Source of the DNA: Prinsepia uniflora
Lineage: Eukaryota > Streptophyta > Magnoliopsida > Rosales > Rosaceae
DNA length: 64,000 nt
Reading direction: 5' to 3'
Assembly: GCA_032719365.1 (NCBI GenBank)
Contig: CM064871.1
Coordinates: 68,063,586 to 68,127,585 of the forward strand
Translations under genes and position numbers: made by a program
The notes under the pieces: model-generated
What the model was told of the DNA's origin: nothing
The model's database searches: none
What the model saw: only the letters and a program-made list of their open reading frames with translations
Shown here: piece by piece, positions 50,457-60,737 of the stretch
Layout of the letters: each line of letters begins with the position of its first letter
Position numbering within the stretch: position 1 is the first letter of the stretch

Positions 50457-51205
50457 ATTGCTAACGAATTATAGTTGTTGTAAGTTTCAAATTTATAATT
50501 TATTATCATTTTATAAAGGACGGTTCTCGGACTCGGAGCTAGTTATCCAGTTTCAAAAGCCACCTCATATGCTTTTATTTTTCTTAAAAATTGTGGTTTC
50601 GTGGTGGACCCAGTACTTTGGAAATTTTGATCAAAGATTACTTCATCAGCCACTATTTATTTCAAATATCTCAATATCTCATCAAATGCTAGATTTATCA
50701 AATAAATGTAACTGTTCCAAGTCTGAAAGTTGATCTGGGGGTGCTTTTTTTTATTATGATATAGCTGTCTAGACTTCAATGTTATATACCATTCAATGAT
50801 ATGAATATCTAAATCATTCACTCCCTATTTTAGGATTCACCACACTCCTCCATAGCCCTTGGATCCTCATATCATTGAATGGTAGGAGAGCATTCAAGCT
50901 TTACCCTCTTTTCAATCTTATAACATCTTTTCTGGGCTTTGCATTGACGCAAAAATAATACATCAGATAAATTTAAATTAAATATCAATTATCATACGAT
51001 TTACATTTATTTTATTTATTTCTTTGTTAAATCATTGATCAATTTTAGAGATTTAAGAGAGGAATTACAGGAATAAGGAGCGGTGCTTTTGTCCATCGCA
51101 TCTCGTATCAGTTATCTTTAGAGTTGGTGACTTGGTGGCCCTATTTGTTGTATGTTGTTACTTGTTAAGGAGAAATAAGGAAGAGATCCATGGAGAGACA
51201 GCAAG
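50457..51205. other. Intergenic, contains a 15-bp inverted repeat
   Basis: No coding frame. CCATTCAATGATATG (50789-50803) and CATATCATTGAATGG (50868-50882) are perfect inverted copies with a 64-base spacer. Target duplication ACAGCAAG of the next element lies at 51198-51205. Confidence 0.6.
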
Positions 51206-52306
51206 TAGGGATGGGCATAATTATCCATGGGCATGGGTACCCATGGGTATTATTGAAATGGGTAAAAATTTACCCATTATCTAATGGGTAGGGTAAGGAT
51301 TTACCCATGGGTATTGAGGGTATTTAATACCCATTAAATTTAAAGTATATTCTTTATCCTTTCTTTAAATTATCTATGAATTTTTAATACTTTCTTCCTT
51401 TTACCAATTTTTTTCTTTCTATTCTTACTATTATTATTATTTATTAGGTATTATTATTTAAAATTACTTTATTTCAATTAAATATCAGTTATTTTATCTT
51501 TTATCAAAAAAATTATACACAAAAATGTTACGAATTTATATTAACATCAATTTTTTTTAAGAACTTAAATAATTCATTTTAAATGATTTAACAAAAATCA
51601 AAGTAAACTATAAAAATTTTAAGATTTCACAACCATGAAATAATTTAAAGGGAGTTTTATAAATTCTTAAAAATTGTTTATAATAAAATTTTTAATGAGT
51701 TTTTTTTTTCAAGTTTTGAATTCCATTTCAACATTTACTACTCATTCTTCATTTAATTGGAAAGTTTTCGGAGTCTAATTCTCAAATAACTCATTCACTA
51801 GTCTTGGTCAACTCGACAAATTTTGATAATTACGGATAGAAGGGTAAATTGGTCATTTACTAATTCTCACTTTAAATTTCAAGACGGATTGTAATAGAAA
51901 CTCTACTAGAAATTGAGAGGATTTCAAAAAAATGAAAAGCAAAAAAAAAAAAACAAAATTGAAAGGAAAAAAATATTAGAAGTTAAAAATAAAAAGTTGA
52001 AGACAAATGAAAGTAAAAAAAATTAAAAACAAAGTAAAAGAAAAATGAAAAGTAAAAAGAAAATTGAAAAGCAAAATAAATTGAAAGGTATAAAAAAATT
52101 AGAAGTTAAAACAAAATGAAACACAAGAAAAAAAAATTAAAAGGAGAAAATAAATGTAAAATGTCATGGGTACCCATTACCCAATGGGTAGGGTTTGGGT
52201 AAACCCTCAAAAATTGAAGATGAGTCTAAATGGGTATAAAACTCATTTGTATCCATGTAGGGTAAGTGTTTACCCACACCCTAAAAAAACACATTTGACC
52301 ATCCTA
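51206..52306. mobile_element. Non-autonomous hAT element, 8-bp TSD ACAGCAAG
   Basis: It begins TAGGGATGGGCA and ends TGACCATCCTA (reverse complement TAGGATGGTCA), matching hAT-type termini. ACAGCAAG flanks it perfectly at 51198-51205 and 52307-52314. Sub-terminal sequence is packed with ACCCATGGGTA/TACCCATT words, the sort of clustered motif that hAT transposases bind. The centre is A-rich and codes for nothing recognisable. Length is 1,101 bp. Confidence 0.92.
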
Positions 52307-52314
52307 ACAGCAAG

Positions 52315-53606
52315 GGATGAGTCTGGACTCTGGAATGGTTGGAGGAATAACGGAATGGGTGGTCTAGCAAGTGTTAACCATTAAGTTTTATTTTTAATTT
52401 GATCTTTTAGCGAATGCATTTTTACAATTTTAAAAAATAAATTCGAAATATAAAACAGCATTTAATAATTTTTTAATTGAATAATTAACGATATAATTAA
52501 GTTGTTACACTTAAAAAATTCAAGATATATAAATATGATATTTGAAAAATTAAATTAAAATTTAAAATTTATATAAATTAAAAGGTACTAAAATGTAATT
52601 TGTTAATTGCTAATTTTTTTTTTTTAATAATGAATGCGATGGACGTGGTCGGGCTTCTCACTCAGTACTCAGTAGCAATTAATTTTGAGATGCATTTCTC
52701 CCAATATTGCAATGGAGTTTTTTTTTTTAGGAATGCAATCGATACGTTTCCATTAAAGACTTTGTATGAAGGAGACAGCTCGTAATTCAGGTCAATTTGT
52801 TTTGTTTTCTTATTCGGTTGATTAGAAAAATGGAGGCTGTCAATTATATATTGAATTCAATTACAATATCATATTTGCGGTTCCAATGCCGTCAAAACTC
52901 AAAAGTACGGCGACGACAAGTGAATGTTGACTTAATTTGGCAAGCATGACATTAAGACGTAGAAATTTCCACCGAATCAACAACCCCTGCTGAGGAAACT
53001 CAGATTCACAGATTCCGGTTAAGAATCCATATTCTAAAAACTAAACCGCATTACCTCTCTCTCTCTCTCTCTCCCTTCTCTGGTTCATGTTCATGGCCTT
53101 GCTTCCTGCAAAAACGAAGAGCTTCTGCTTTTTTACAGAAGTGCTTGTGATTTTGGCATGAAAAAATGGCTGTTGTTATCTCCATCTGACTCTGCTTCTG
53201 GGTCCTCTACTGTGGGGTTCTCTCACTTCTTTATTGGCAGGTGATTTTTCTTTTTGGGCTTTTCTTGTTTGCTTCTTACTTACACGGTAGTTGCACTCAA
53301 CATGCTGATTGGTAGATGCAAAAAGCAAAAGACAAAAATCCAAATTCAATTCTGGCGTTCCTCAGAATTGGCTTTTGGTCTTCCATGGTATCTTATTTTT
53401 CTTTTCTATTTGGTATTCTCAGCGTTCCACTTTCTTTGTTGACTTTTTCTGTTTTGGTGTGGAAATTTTAGCTACAATTAATAATTGTTCATGCTGATTT
53501 TGACCGGTGAATCCTTAATATTCCTCTATGTGCTGTGCAGGATCTTTGTGGTGTTGTTCATTCTCTGCTGATTGACTGTGAGTGGGATTTTTTCGGAGGT
53601 CTAAAA
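52315..53606 (+). promoter_or_regulatory. Upstream region and likely leader of the ureide permease gene
   Basis: A (CT)n run lies at about 53056-53074. A leader intron is likely at 53241-53540 (CAG|GTGATT...TGTGCAG|GATC). Two upstream ORFs are visible: 53087-53161 (25 codons including stop) and 53166-53189 (8 codons including stop). The region left of about 52980 is AT-rich with no feature recognised. The transcript start is not determined. Confidence 0.55.
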
Positions 53607-55732
53607 ATGTATGTGGTGGAAAGCAAAGGAGGCGCGATCGCATGCATGCTGCTTGCCCTGCTCTTCCTGGGGACATGGCCGGCAATCCTTGCTCTTCTCG
53701 AAAGACGAGGCCGTCTTCCTCAGCATACTTATCTGGATTATTCAATCACAAATCTCTTGGCAGCCATTCTCATTGCCTTAACCTTTGGTCAGATTGGCAG
53801 CAGCACCCATGACAAGCCCAATTTCATAACTCAGCTTTCACAGGTGAACTTTTTATTGTTTGTTATGTGAAACCATTCATTTCATCACCCTCCTTAAGCT
53901 TTGTTGTTTGATTTTTCAGCTGGTAGTGTTTTGATGTTCAATCATATGACATGCTTGACATGAAGATGACATATATTAGATATTCACTTCGTTTTCGACA
54001 ACAATCAAATTCAAGACCTTCTACTATCCTGTCGATGGAAATTCCTTTAAGCCATTTTTTACCAAGTTAGAATGTTACATTGCAAAGAGTAGTTTATCAG
54101 TTTGTGCCTTGAACTTGTACTCTTACCAATTTCCACTTGAATGTTAGTTTCAGTGGATTTTTCCCAAGCAACTGTTAATAGCCCGTTCTCATTCACATTT
54201 TTTCCATTTTTTTTTCCAGAGCTTCACATGTTAAATATCAGTAGTTATGATTGGTCTATAAACTAAGGTTCTTACTAATTGAGGTAGACCCTTTGGCTAT
54301 TTGATATTTTCTTTCTTTAATCTGTACCCGAAAAGCATTGGAGGTGGTTTAGACTTTAGATCATCAATTTTCGCAATACGAACCGGGACTATTTTTGGAA
54401 CTAGTTGTCTGACATGTGCAGGATAATTGGCCGAGCGTTTTGTTCGCAATGACCGGCGGCGTAGTCCTCAGTCTCGGAAATCTTTCAACCCAGTATGCCT
54501 GGGCTTTGGTTGGTTTGTCAGTGACAGAAGTCATCACTTCAAGCCTTGCAGTTGTTATAGGTCTCTCACCATGCAATACTTTATGTACATAAGTTTCAAA
54601 TGAAGCTTATTTAGTGAGCTCTCTTCCTTTTCAATGCAACAGGCACAACCTTCAACTACTTCTTAGATGACAAAATTAACCGAGCCGAGATTCTTTTCTC
54701 CGGTGTTGCTTGCTTCTTGATCGCCGTGTGTCTCGGCTCTGCTGTTCACTCATCCAATGCAGCTGACAACAAAGAAAAACTCGAGAGACTGTCAACTGAT
54801 CACGTAGATGTAACAAAGTAAGAAACACAAGCCTTCTTTTCACCCGTAATTTCCTAATTGATTAGTCTATTGTTTCGTCAATGACATCAAGTTTAATGTC
54901 ATGACAGGGCTTCAAATAGTTCGGTGATTCCAAATGAAAGTAACAAATTCTCTCAGAATATTTCCCTTTTTACTTGGGTTGTCTCTGTTCATGCTATGAA
55001 TTATATTTTGTTTCGGTTTAGCTGAATTGAAAGATGTGGAGAATGGAGGTGTGGAAGCTCGCAAAGCCAAGGCTGGAACCGCGGATTTTCTTGTGCAGCT
55101 GGAGGACAAAAGATCAATCAAGGTTTTTGGGAAGAACACTTTTATTGGATTGGGGATAACGTTCTTCGCTGGAGTTTGCTTCTCCCTCTTCTCACCGGCC
55201 TTCAACTTGGCAACAAATGATCAATGGCACACTTTGAAGAGAGGAGTCCCTCATTTGGTTGTGTACACCGCGTTTTTCTACTTCTCAGTCTCTTGTTTCG
55301 TCCTTGCTGTCATTCTAAATATCAGCTTCATTTACCGCCCTGTACTCGGAGCACCCAAAACATCGTTCAAGGCTTATCTGAGGGATTGGAACGGCCGCGG
55401 ATGGGCGCTTCTGGCCGGTTTGCTATGTGGGTTTGGCAATGGCCTCCAGTTTATGGGAGGCCAAGCTGCAGGGTACGCAGCGGCTGATGCTGTTCAGGTT
55501 GGTTGTTAATTTCTGAGTTCGTTACATTTTCAGTTTCTGTTGAGATGTATGACCTCCGTTTTATCAATATGAATGACAGGCACTTCCACTTGTGAGCACA
55601 TTTTGGGGCATCCTACTGTTTGGAGAGTACCGGAAATCATCCCGAAGAACGTATTTTTTGCTTATGAGCATGTTGTTTATGTTCATTACGGCTATTGCAG
55701 TCCTTATGGCATCATCAGGGCATCGAAAATGA
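53607..55732 (+). CDS. UPS: Ureide permease (UPS family), six exons, intact
   Basis: Exons: 53607-53843, 54422-54560, 54643-54817, 54908-54939 (32 bp), 55022-55497 and 55580-55732. All are GT-AG and the phases join to 403 residues. The protein starts MYVVESKGGAIACMLLALLF, the family's hallmark N-terminus. It continues with GTWPAILALLERRGRLPQHT, NLSTQYAWALVGLSVTEVIT, a hydrophilic central loop (~165-215), AGTADF, GVCFSLFSPAFNLATNDQWH, CGFGNGLQFMGGQAAGYAAA and a C-terminal LLFGEYRKSSRRTYF. About ten hydrophobic segments are visible. UPS proteins import allantoin, uracil and related oxo-purine/pyrimidine compounds across the plasma membrane by proton symport. ATG 53607 matches family N-termini; the frame is open a little upstream but without ATG. 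Substrate preference cannot be read from sequence. Confidence 0.95.
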
Positions 55733-56189
55733 AGATCGATCGAAAAATCTGCACCTAGTCAGTGAAGATAACAGTTTGTCTCACTAACTAGTCCTGTAAA
55801 TTGTAGATCATTGATTCTGGAGGGTTAACTTCTCCAGATTATAGAAATGTTGATTTTAGCGAAAGTTGTAAAATATTGTTGTGCCCCACATTTTACATAC
55901 ATAGTTAACAATTTGATTCCATTCGATATCAAATTTCCAAACTATGGAAAGAAAGTTACATAAATTCTCAGGCATCAGATAATAACTTGCTCAAGCTTCA
56001 GGCCTCTTATAAAGTCAAAAGTCGTCTCATTTTGCATATCTCCGTCAAGTCCCTCAAAAAATTCCGATGTAGCAGAAGAGCGAACATAGTATCAGAAACT
56101 GTTGAAGGGGATTCAGGAGATTGGGGTCCAGTTTCGAGGGGAATTTGAAGTAATAAGCCTTTTAAATAAAGTTTCTAAAGGTGAGATAC
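55733..56189. other. Short spacer between convergent genes
   Basis: About 457 bp between the ureide permease stop and the RUS3 stop. It must hold both 3' UTRs. AT-rich; no other gene is seen. Confidence 0.6.
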
Positions 56190-59100
56190 CTAGTCAATCT
56201 TTTCATCTGAAGATCCACAGATCCAATTCGCCTTCCAAACGATTGTTGGTGATACAAGGCGGTCTGTTTTCCAACCCGATATCTTTAACTGCAGTACGAT
56301 GAAAGGGTCAGAAGGATAAGGTATTTCAGTGGTTTTGGTAAGTTCGATTCTTATAACGTAAATGTTGGGACTAAAGTAAGCTGTAAATAAGTAAATATAT
56401 AGTACCTTTTGCATAAAATCTTCATAGTGTTTATCCATCCATGTTTGGCCTTCAGAATGAAGAATTCGGCGTTTATCGGCGAGATTTGCCAATGCATTTG
56501 CATGAAAAAATGACTGCAATACATCTGTGGCGGTGGAATCTTTATGATTAACAATGCAAATCTTTCCTTTCCTCTCCATCAGCAAGTACTTGGCTTCCAG
56601 CAGAGAAACAAAAAAAAAAAAAATTTAAAATAAATGTTGAAAAAAAAGAGAAAAAAAAATCAACTTTAGGAAGTAGTAAGTACTAGGCAGACATCAACCT
56701 TTCTTATAATGGGATCCCGCAGAATCCAACAAGTCCCTCCTGATTAAGATTATCATTCAAATTGTCAGCAAAATACAAGACTGTAAAATTATCAATAGCA
56801 GTGAAGTCTATGAGTAAAAGAATACTTACAGTTCCAGGTGGTTTAGTGAGGATACCCTGACACCTAAAGATACTTCCACATGAATTGATTTTGTATTCTT
56901 TGAGCTCCACGATGATGCCCATATAGGTAAAACATGCTCCACGTTAGAAACCTGTTCAGGGGAGAGAACTGGAAACAAATTCAGGATAAAAAACCTCATG
57001 AAGTAGAGATAACTGGGAACAAACTGAAACCAAACACATCTTTGATCATGAACAGCCACCAACATGATGTGTACCTTGGCCCGTCTTCTTAAAATGCTGC
57101 AAAAGAATTGAGCACCTCTCAGGGTTCAAAGAATTTAATGCAAGGCACCGGACAGCCTTGTAGTTTGCTGTGCAGGAAAAAAAAAGTTATCACACAACAT
57201 GCTGTTTCTATCACAACCAATAAACTTTCACAGCAAAATTTCCAAAATAACATTCAAGTTTTAGCATTGCACAAATTCGATTCTTGGAAAAATCAATAGT
57301 ATGAACATGATGGTTTATTTTCCAGTTCGTTCCATTGCATAAAACAAAAAAAACAATTATGCCAAGTTTTATAAATTTTTGGTACACAAGCAAAAGAAAT
57401 CTGTAAAGTTTTTTATTTTATTTTTTTAATTGAACTTCTTACAGAAATTTTGGTCAAAATGGCTTATGGGATGTGCATGCCAGGTTTCAGAGTCTAAAAA
57501 CCGAAATTGTGTCAGTAACCAGATCAATGGTACTTACCATACATATGGAACACAGTGAGAGACAAAAATGATACCCAAATAGCTAGGGGGTGTCCGATGG
57601 TAATGCGAGCAAGAAGCATGCCCAATGCCATACCGACCATCGTTGCCACTGTTTCTTGGCTTCCTTCCTATCGGTGTAAAAGAAAATGTTAATGGACAAC
57701 TCTAGCTAACATATACAAGACAGTCCTCGTCCAAGAGTCATAACCATTCTGAGGGTACCTTAGCAGATATATCTGCAGCATTACTCTGAAGAGCAAAATG
57801 TTGTGTCAAAGCAGCTCTAGTGGCTCCACTCGCAACACCAGCTAAATGAAGAGAAAAGTTGGAAAAAAAAAATTGAAAATTCTGATAAACCTCTATACTG
57901 TATTTAGTATTTACTAGGCATTTGATTTGATTAAAAAATTATTCGTAGACGATAAAGGTTTTATGAATTAAGAGAAAGGAATGCATTAACCTAGTAGTGT
58001 CATTAACAGTTAAAATTTTGTGCTCATCACAATTGACCCCCATAAATTAATCAATTGTAAGAAATATGAATAGCACGAACATACAAAATCCTCATTTTAT
58101 AAACACGTACTTGGGCAATAGGTATCACACCACATTATACAGACCAAGATATTTCCGTTCCAAATTAACCGTACACAGGAACTTACTGAATGATCTTGAT
58201 ATGCTTCCAAGACAAACGACAAACACAAAAGCCGATGGAAACAAAGGTGATACTAGGTCCATTAACATTCCTGCAACAACATAACAGCCTTTCTGGTCAT
58301 TTTTATCCAAAGAATATAATGAATAACCTTGAACTACAAATAGTATAATGTTCAAGAGATGTTCTCCAAACTTGGAATAAAAAACTAAGTTGAACTACAA
58401 ATAGTATAATGTTTAAGATATGTGCTCCAAACTTGGAATAAAAAACTAAGTTTTTACATCATACCAAGGTCATTCATAAGATCTGCAACTAGGCGCCACA
58501 TTTTGGCATTGCTGTCGAGATTCGAGCCCTGAAGGATAGAGGAATGATGAAGTGATAAACATAGAATTAAAATTCTTAGAAAAGAGTAAACTTTAGAACA
58601 GCAATGGTTAAAATGTACATCGTGCACAGCATGAGAAAAAGAACAAGAATATTGCACCTGGTAGAATGTGAATAAGATACCACCAAGCATTCCAGTCAAG
58701 TCTCTCAAGAACCACTGCAACATTCTCAATTCTCAATATTGAAAGAAAAAAAAAAACCGTTCACTATGCATTGCAAGCTCAAATACTCAATGTAGCTTTA
58801 TCTTTTACCCCAAGTTCTAACACTGATGTTGTATACAGAAAATTTGTACCTGAAAGGTGGCACCAATCACCGTGGCCGATTTTTCACCGACCCCAATAGC
58901 ACTCAGCAGAGCCTAGGAGTGAACAAAAAGTACAACTGGTTCTTCAAATTATCCATGGAACTTCAAATTTCAATAATACTATAGTAAACAAGATGGATGC
59001 TTACTTGGGTAGAAAGCATGGTCCTTATGTAAGTGGAAAGACCCTTGAAAAAAGAAATTAAGAAATTAAAACATGCTGTAAAATTAGCACTAAATGCCTA

Positions 59101-59602
59101 CTGATTCAAATTATTAGAGCAATAGAATGCATTGGTTGAATATGTTTGTATATTTACCTGGAGTAAATCCCAGATTTGGAAAGGGACATAATCTGGAGTG
59201 ACACTGCTGGGAAATCCCTGCATTTACCCAATACCAAACTTAAATCCCAAAAACAAAGCTTTAAGGGAGAAATTAAAAGTCTGACCAAAAAAAGAAAAAG
59301 GGGAGAAATTAAAACAAATAAAATAAAGCTTTAAGGTTGCAGCTTGCCTCGGGGACAAATGCTTCAAGAATTATCCTGGAAATATGGTGGAATCGGCTAC
59401 TCGATCTTCGGTTTGGGAGAAAAAAGTTCAATTTTTATCAGAAATGAGACGAGACGAAAAGTGAAAACATTGAAAAAAGGAAGAACCTTTGGATGGAGAG
59501 TGAAGGAGACGCAGTTATTGTGGCAGTTCGGGAGAGTTTGGTCGAAGATGAACCATTCCATTCTTCCACTATAACTTCCGACACCGACGGTGATACTTCC
59601 AT
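56190..59602 (-). CDS. RUS3: ROOT UV-B SENSITIVE 3-like protein (DUF647), 15 exons, intact
   Basis: Exons (plus coordinates, in transcript order): 59602-59487, 59405-59348, 59217-59158, 59043-59005, 58912-58850, 58714-58658, 58528-58465, 58270-58187, 57841-57759, 57667-57538, 57167-57075, 56968-56830, 56739-56699, 56593-56406 and 56288-56190. They join to 437 residues with no stop. Intron 2 has a GC donor (GAG|GCAAGC). The start MEVSPSVSEVIVEEWNGSSS leads into the DUF647 domain (~50-290: FQIWDLLQGLSTYIRTMLST, FLRDLTGMLGGILFTFYQ, GSNLDSNAKMWRLVADLMND, GVASGATRAALTQHFALQ, NAADISAKEGSQETVATM). The C-terminus is GWKTDRLVSPTIVWKANW. RUS1 and RUS2 act in UV-B signalling and auxin/vitamin B6-linked seedling growth; the role of RUS3 is less clear. 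Length and C-terminus fit RUS3 better than RUS1 or RUS2. Confidence 0.94.
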
Positions 59603-60365
59603 GGCCGATTGCTTCAGTGTCTCTGTTGAATTGTTGATGCAAAAGTAGAAGTTGCAGAAGCAAACAAATTGACTAATAATGGATAAATAAAACAAAGTAA
59701 AAAAAAAAACACAAAAAGAGGCTAGGACGTCGATGATGACTATTACTACCCTGGCCAATGGCTTCAGTTTCTCCCTTCATTCAAAAGTTGAAGTTGCAGA
59801 AGCCACAAGCCAACAAATTGACTAAAAAGTAGATAAATAAAATACAATAAAAAAACATAAAACGTAAAACACTAAAACGTAAACGAGGCTAGCTAGGATT
59901 AAATAAAAAAATGAAGAAAAATTCTGAAGATTAAAAAAAAGAAATGAAGAGAGGGTGAGATATAAGTATGAAATAAAATTAAAAACAAAAACAAAAAAAA
60001 ACAAAAAAGGATAAAAAATTCCAGAAAAAATAAAAATTTGAAAGATGAAAATAAAATAAAAGACAGAAAATTTCCAAAGATGAAAAAAAAGAGGGTTTGA
60101 TAATAAATATTCAAAATAAGAAATAAAATTAAAAACAAATGAAAAATAAAGATGAAAAATAAATTAAAAGTAAAAAATAAAAATCTGAAACATGAAAATA
60201 AAATAAAAGCTAGGATTAAATAAAAATGAATGAAAATTTCGAGGGATAGAAATAAAAGGTTTAGGGATTTTAAAAAAATAAAGAAAATTTCCAAAATAAA
60301 TCAAAAGAAAGATAAAAATAAAATAAAAAGGAAGAAATTTCCAGAGATGAAAAGGAAAAGGAAAA
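59603..60365. repeat. RUS3 upstream region: ~150-bp tandem duplication and A-rich repeats
   Basis: 59604-59730 and about 59756-59890 are two copies of one segment, sharing GCTTCAGT, GAAGTTGCAGAAGC, CAACAAATTGACTAA and GATAAATAAAA in order. From 59890 to 60350 the sequence is A-rich with recurring AAATAAAATTAAAAACAAA and GCTAGGATTAAATAAAAA words. The first copy lies immediately before the RUS3 start codon. Confidence 0.75.
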
Positions 60366-60439
60366 CGCTAGAAGGAGGGGTCGAACCTCCGACCTTGTGG
60401 TTAACAACCACACGCTCTAACCAACTGAGCTATTCCAGC
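60366..60439 (-). tRNA. tRNA-Asn(GTT): tRNA-Asn (anticodon GUU)
   Basis: The minus strand begins GCTGGAATAGCTCAGTTGG and gives a complete cloverleaf of 74 nt. Acceptor stem GCTGGAA/TTCTAGC has one G-U pair. The D arm is GCTC/GAGC, the anticodon stem TGTGG/CCACA with loop TTGTTAA (GUU), the T arm GGAGG TTCGACC CCTCC, and the discriminator base G. A-box and B-box (GGTTCGACC) sequences are intact. No CCA is encoded and there is no intron, as for nuclear plant tRNA-Asn. A T-rich run for polymerase III termination should lie left of 60366, where the minus strand reads TTTTCC. Confidence 0.97.
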
Positions 60440-60737
60440 TTTTGGATTATAGATATAGAGTGAACTTATTTGTTAGATTAGTAAACAGAATGCAGATATA
60501 CAGCTTCACGAATTGTTCTTCTGCTTGAAGGGTGCACAAAGGACTGGTCTGCACTTGCTGGATACTGCCCTGCCTGCTGCTTCTGCAATTCTCAACTCGG
60601 ACTTTCTGTGCAGAGTCTTTCTAAGGGCTGTGCCCATCTAGTTTTTTTTTCGTTTCTTTGGGCTCTGCCCTCCATTGTAACAAAACAGAAAAAAAAGTCG
60701 CACAAAGGAAGTGAGAGTTTGGTCTTTGGATCATAGA
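60440..60737. other. Spacer/leader upstream of the PPR gene
   Basis: About 300 bp between the tRNA and the PPR start codon. It includes a T-run at 60643-60650 and a CA-rich leader. No other feature is identified. Confidence 0.5.

Noticed and set aside
50789..50882. 15-bp inverted repeat as a microRNA precursor or MITE
   Set aside because: The stem is only 15 bp with a 64-base loop, and no TSD is seen. It is too short for a plant miRNA hairpin by sequence alone.
53535..53606. Upstream in-frame extension of the ureide permease
   Set aside because: It lacks an ATG and crosses a likely splice acceptor at 53540; family proteins start at MYVVESKGG.
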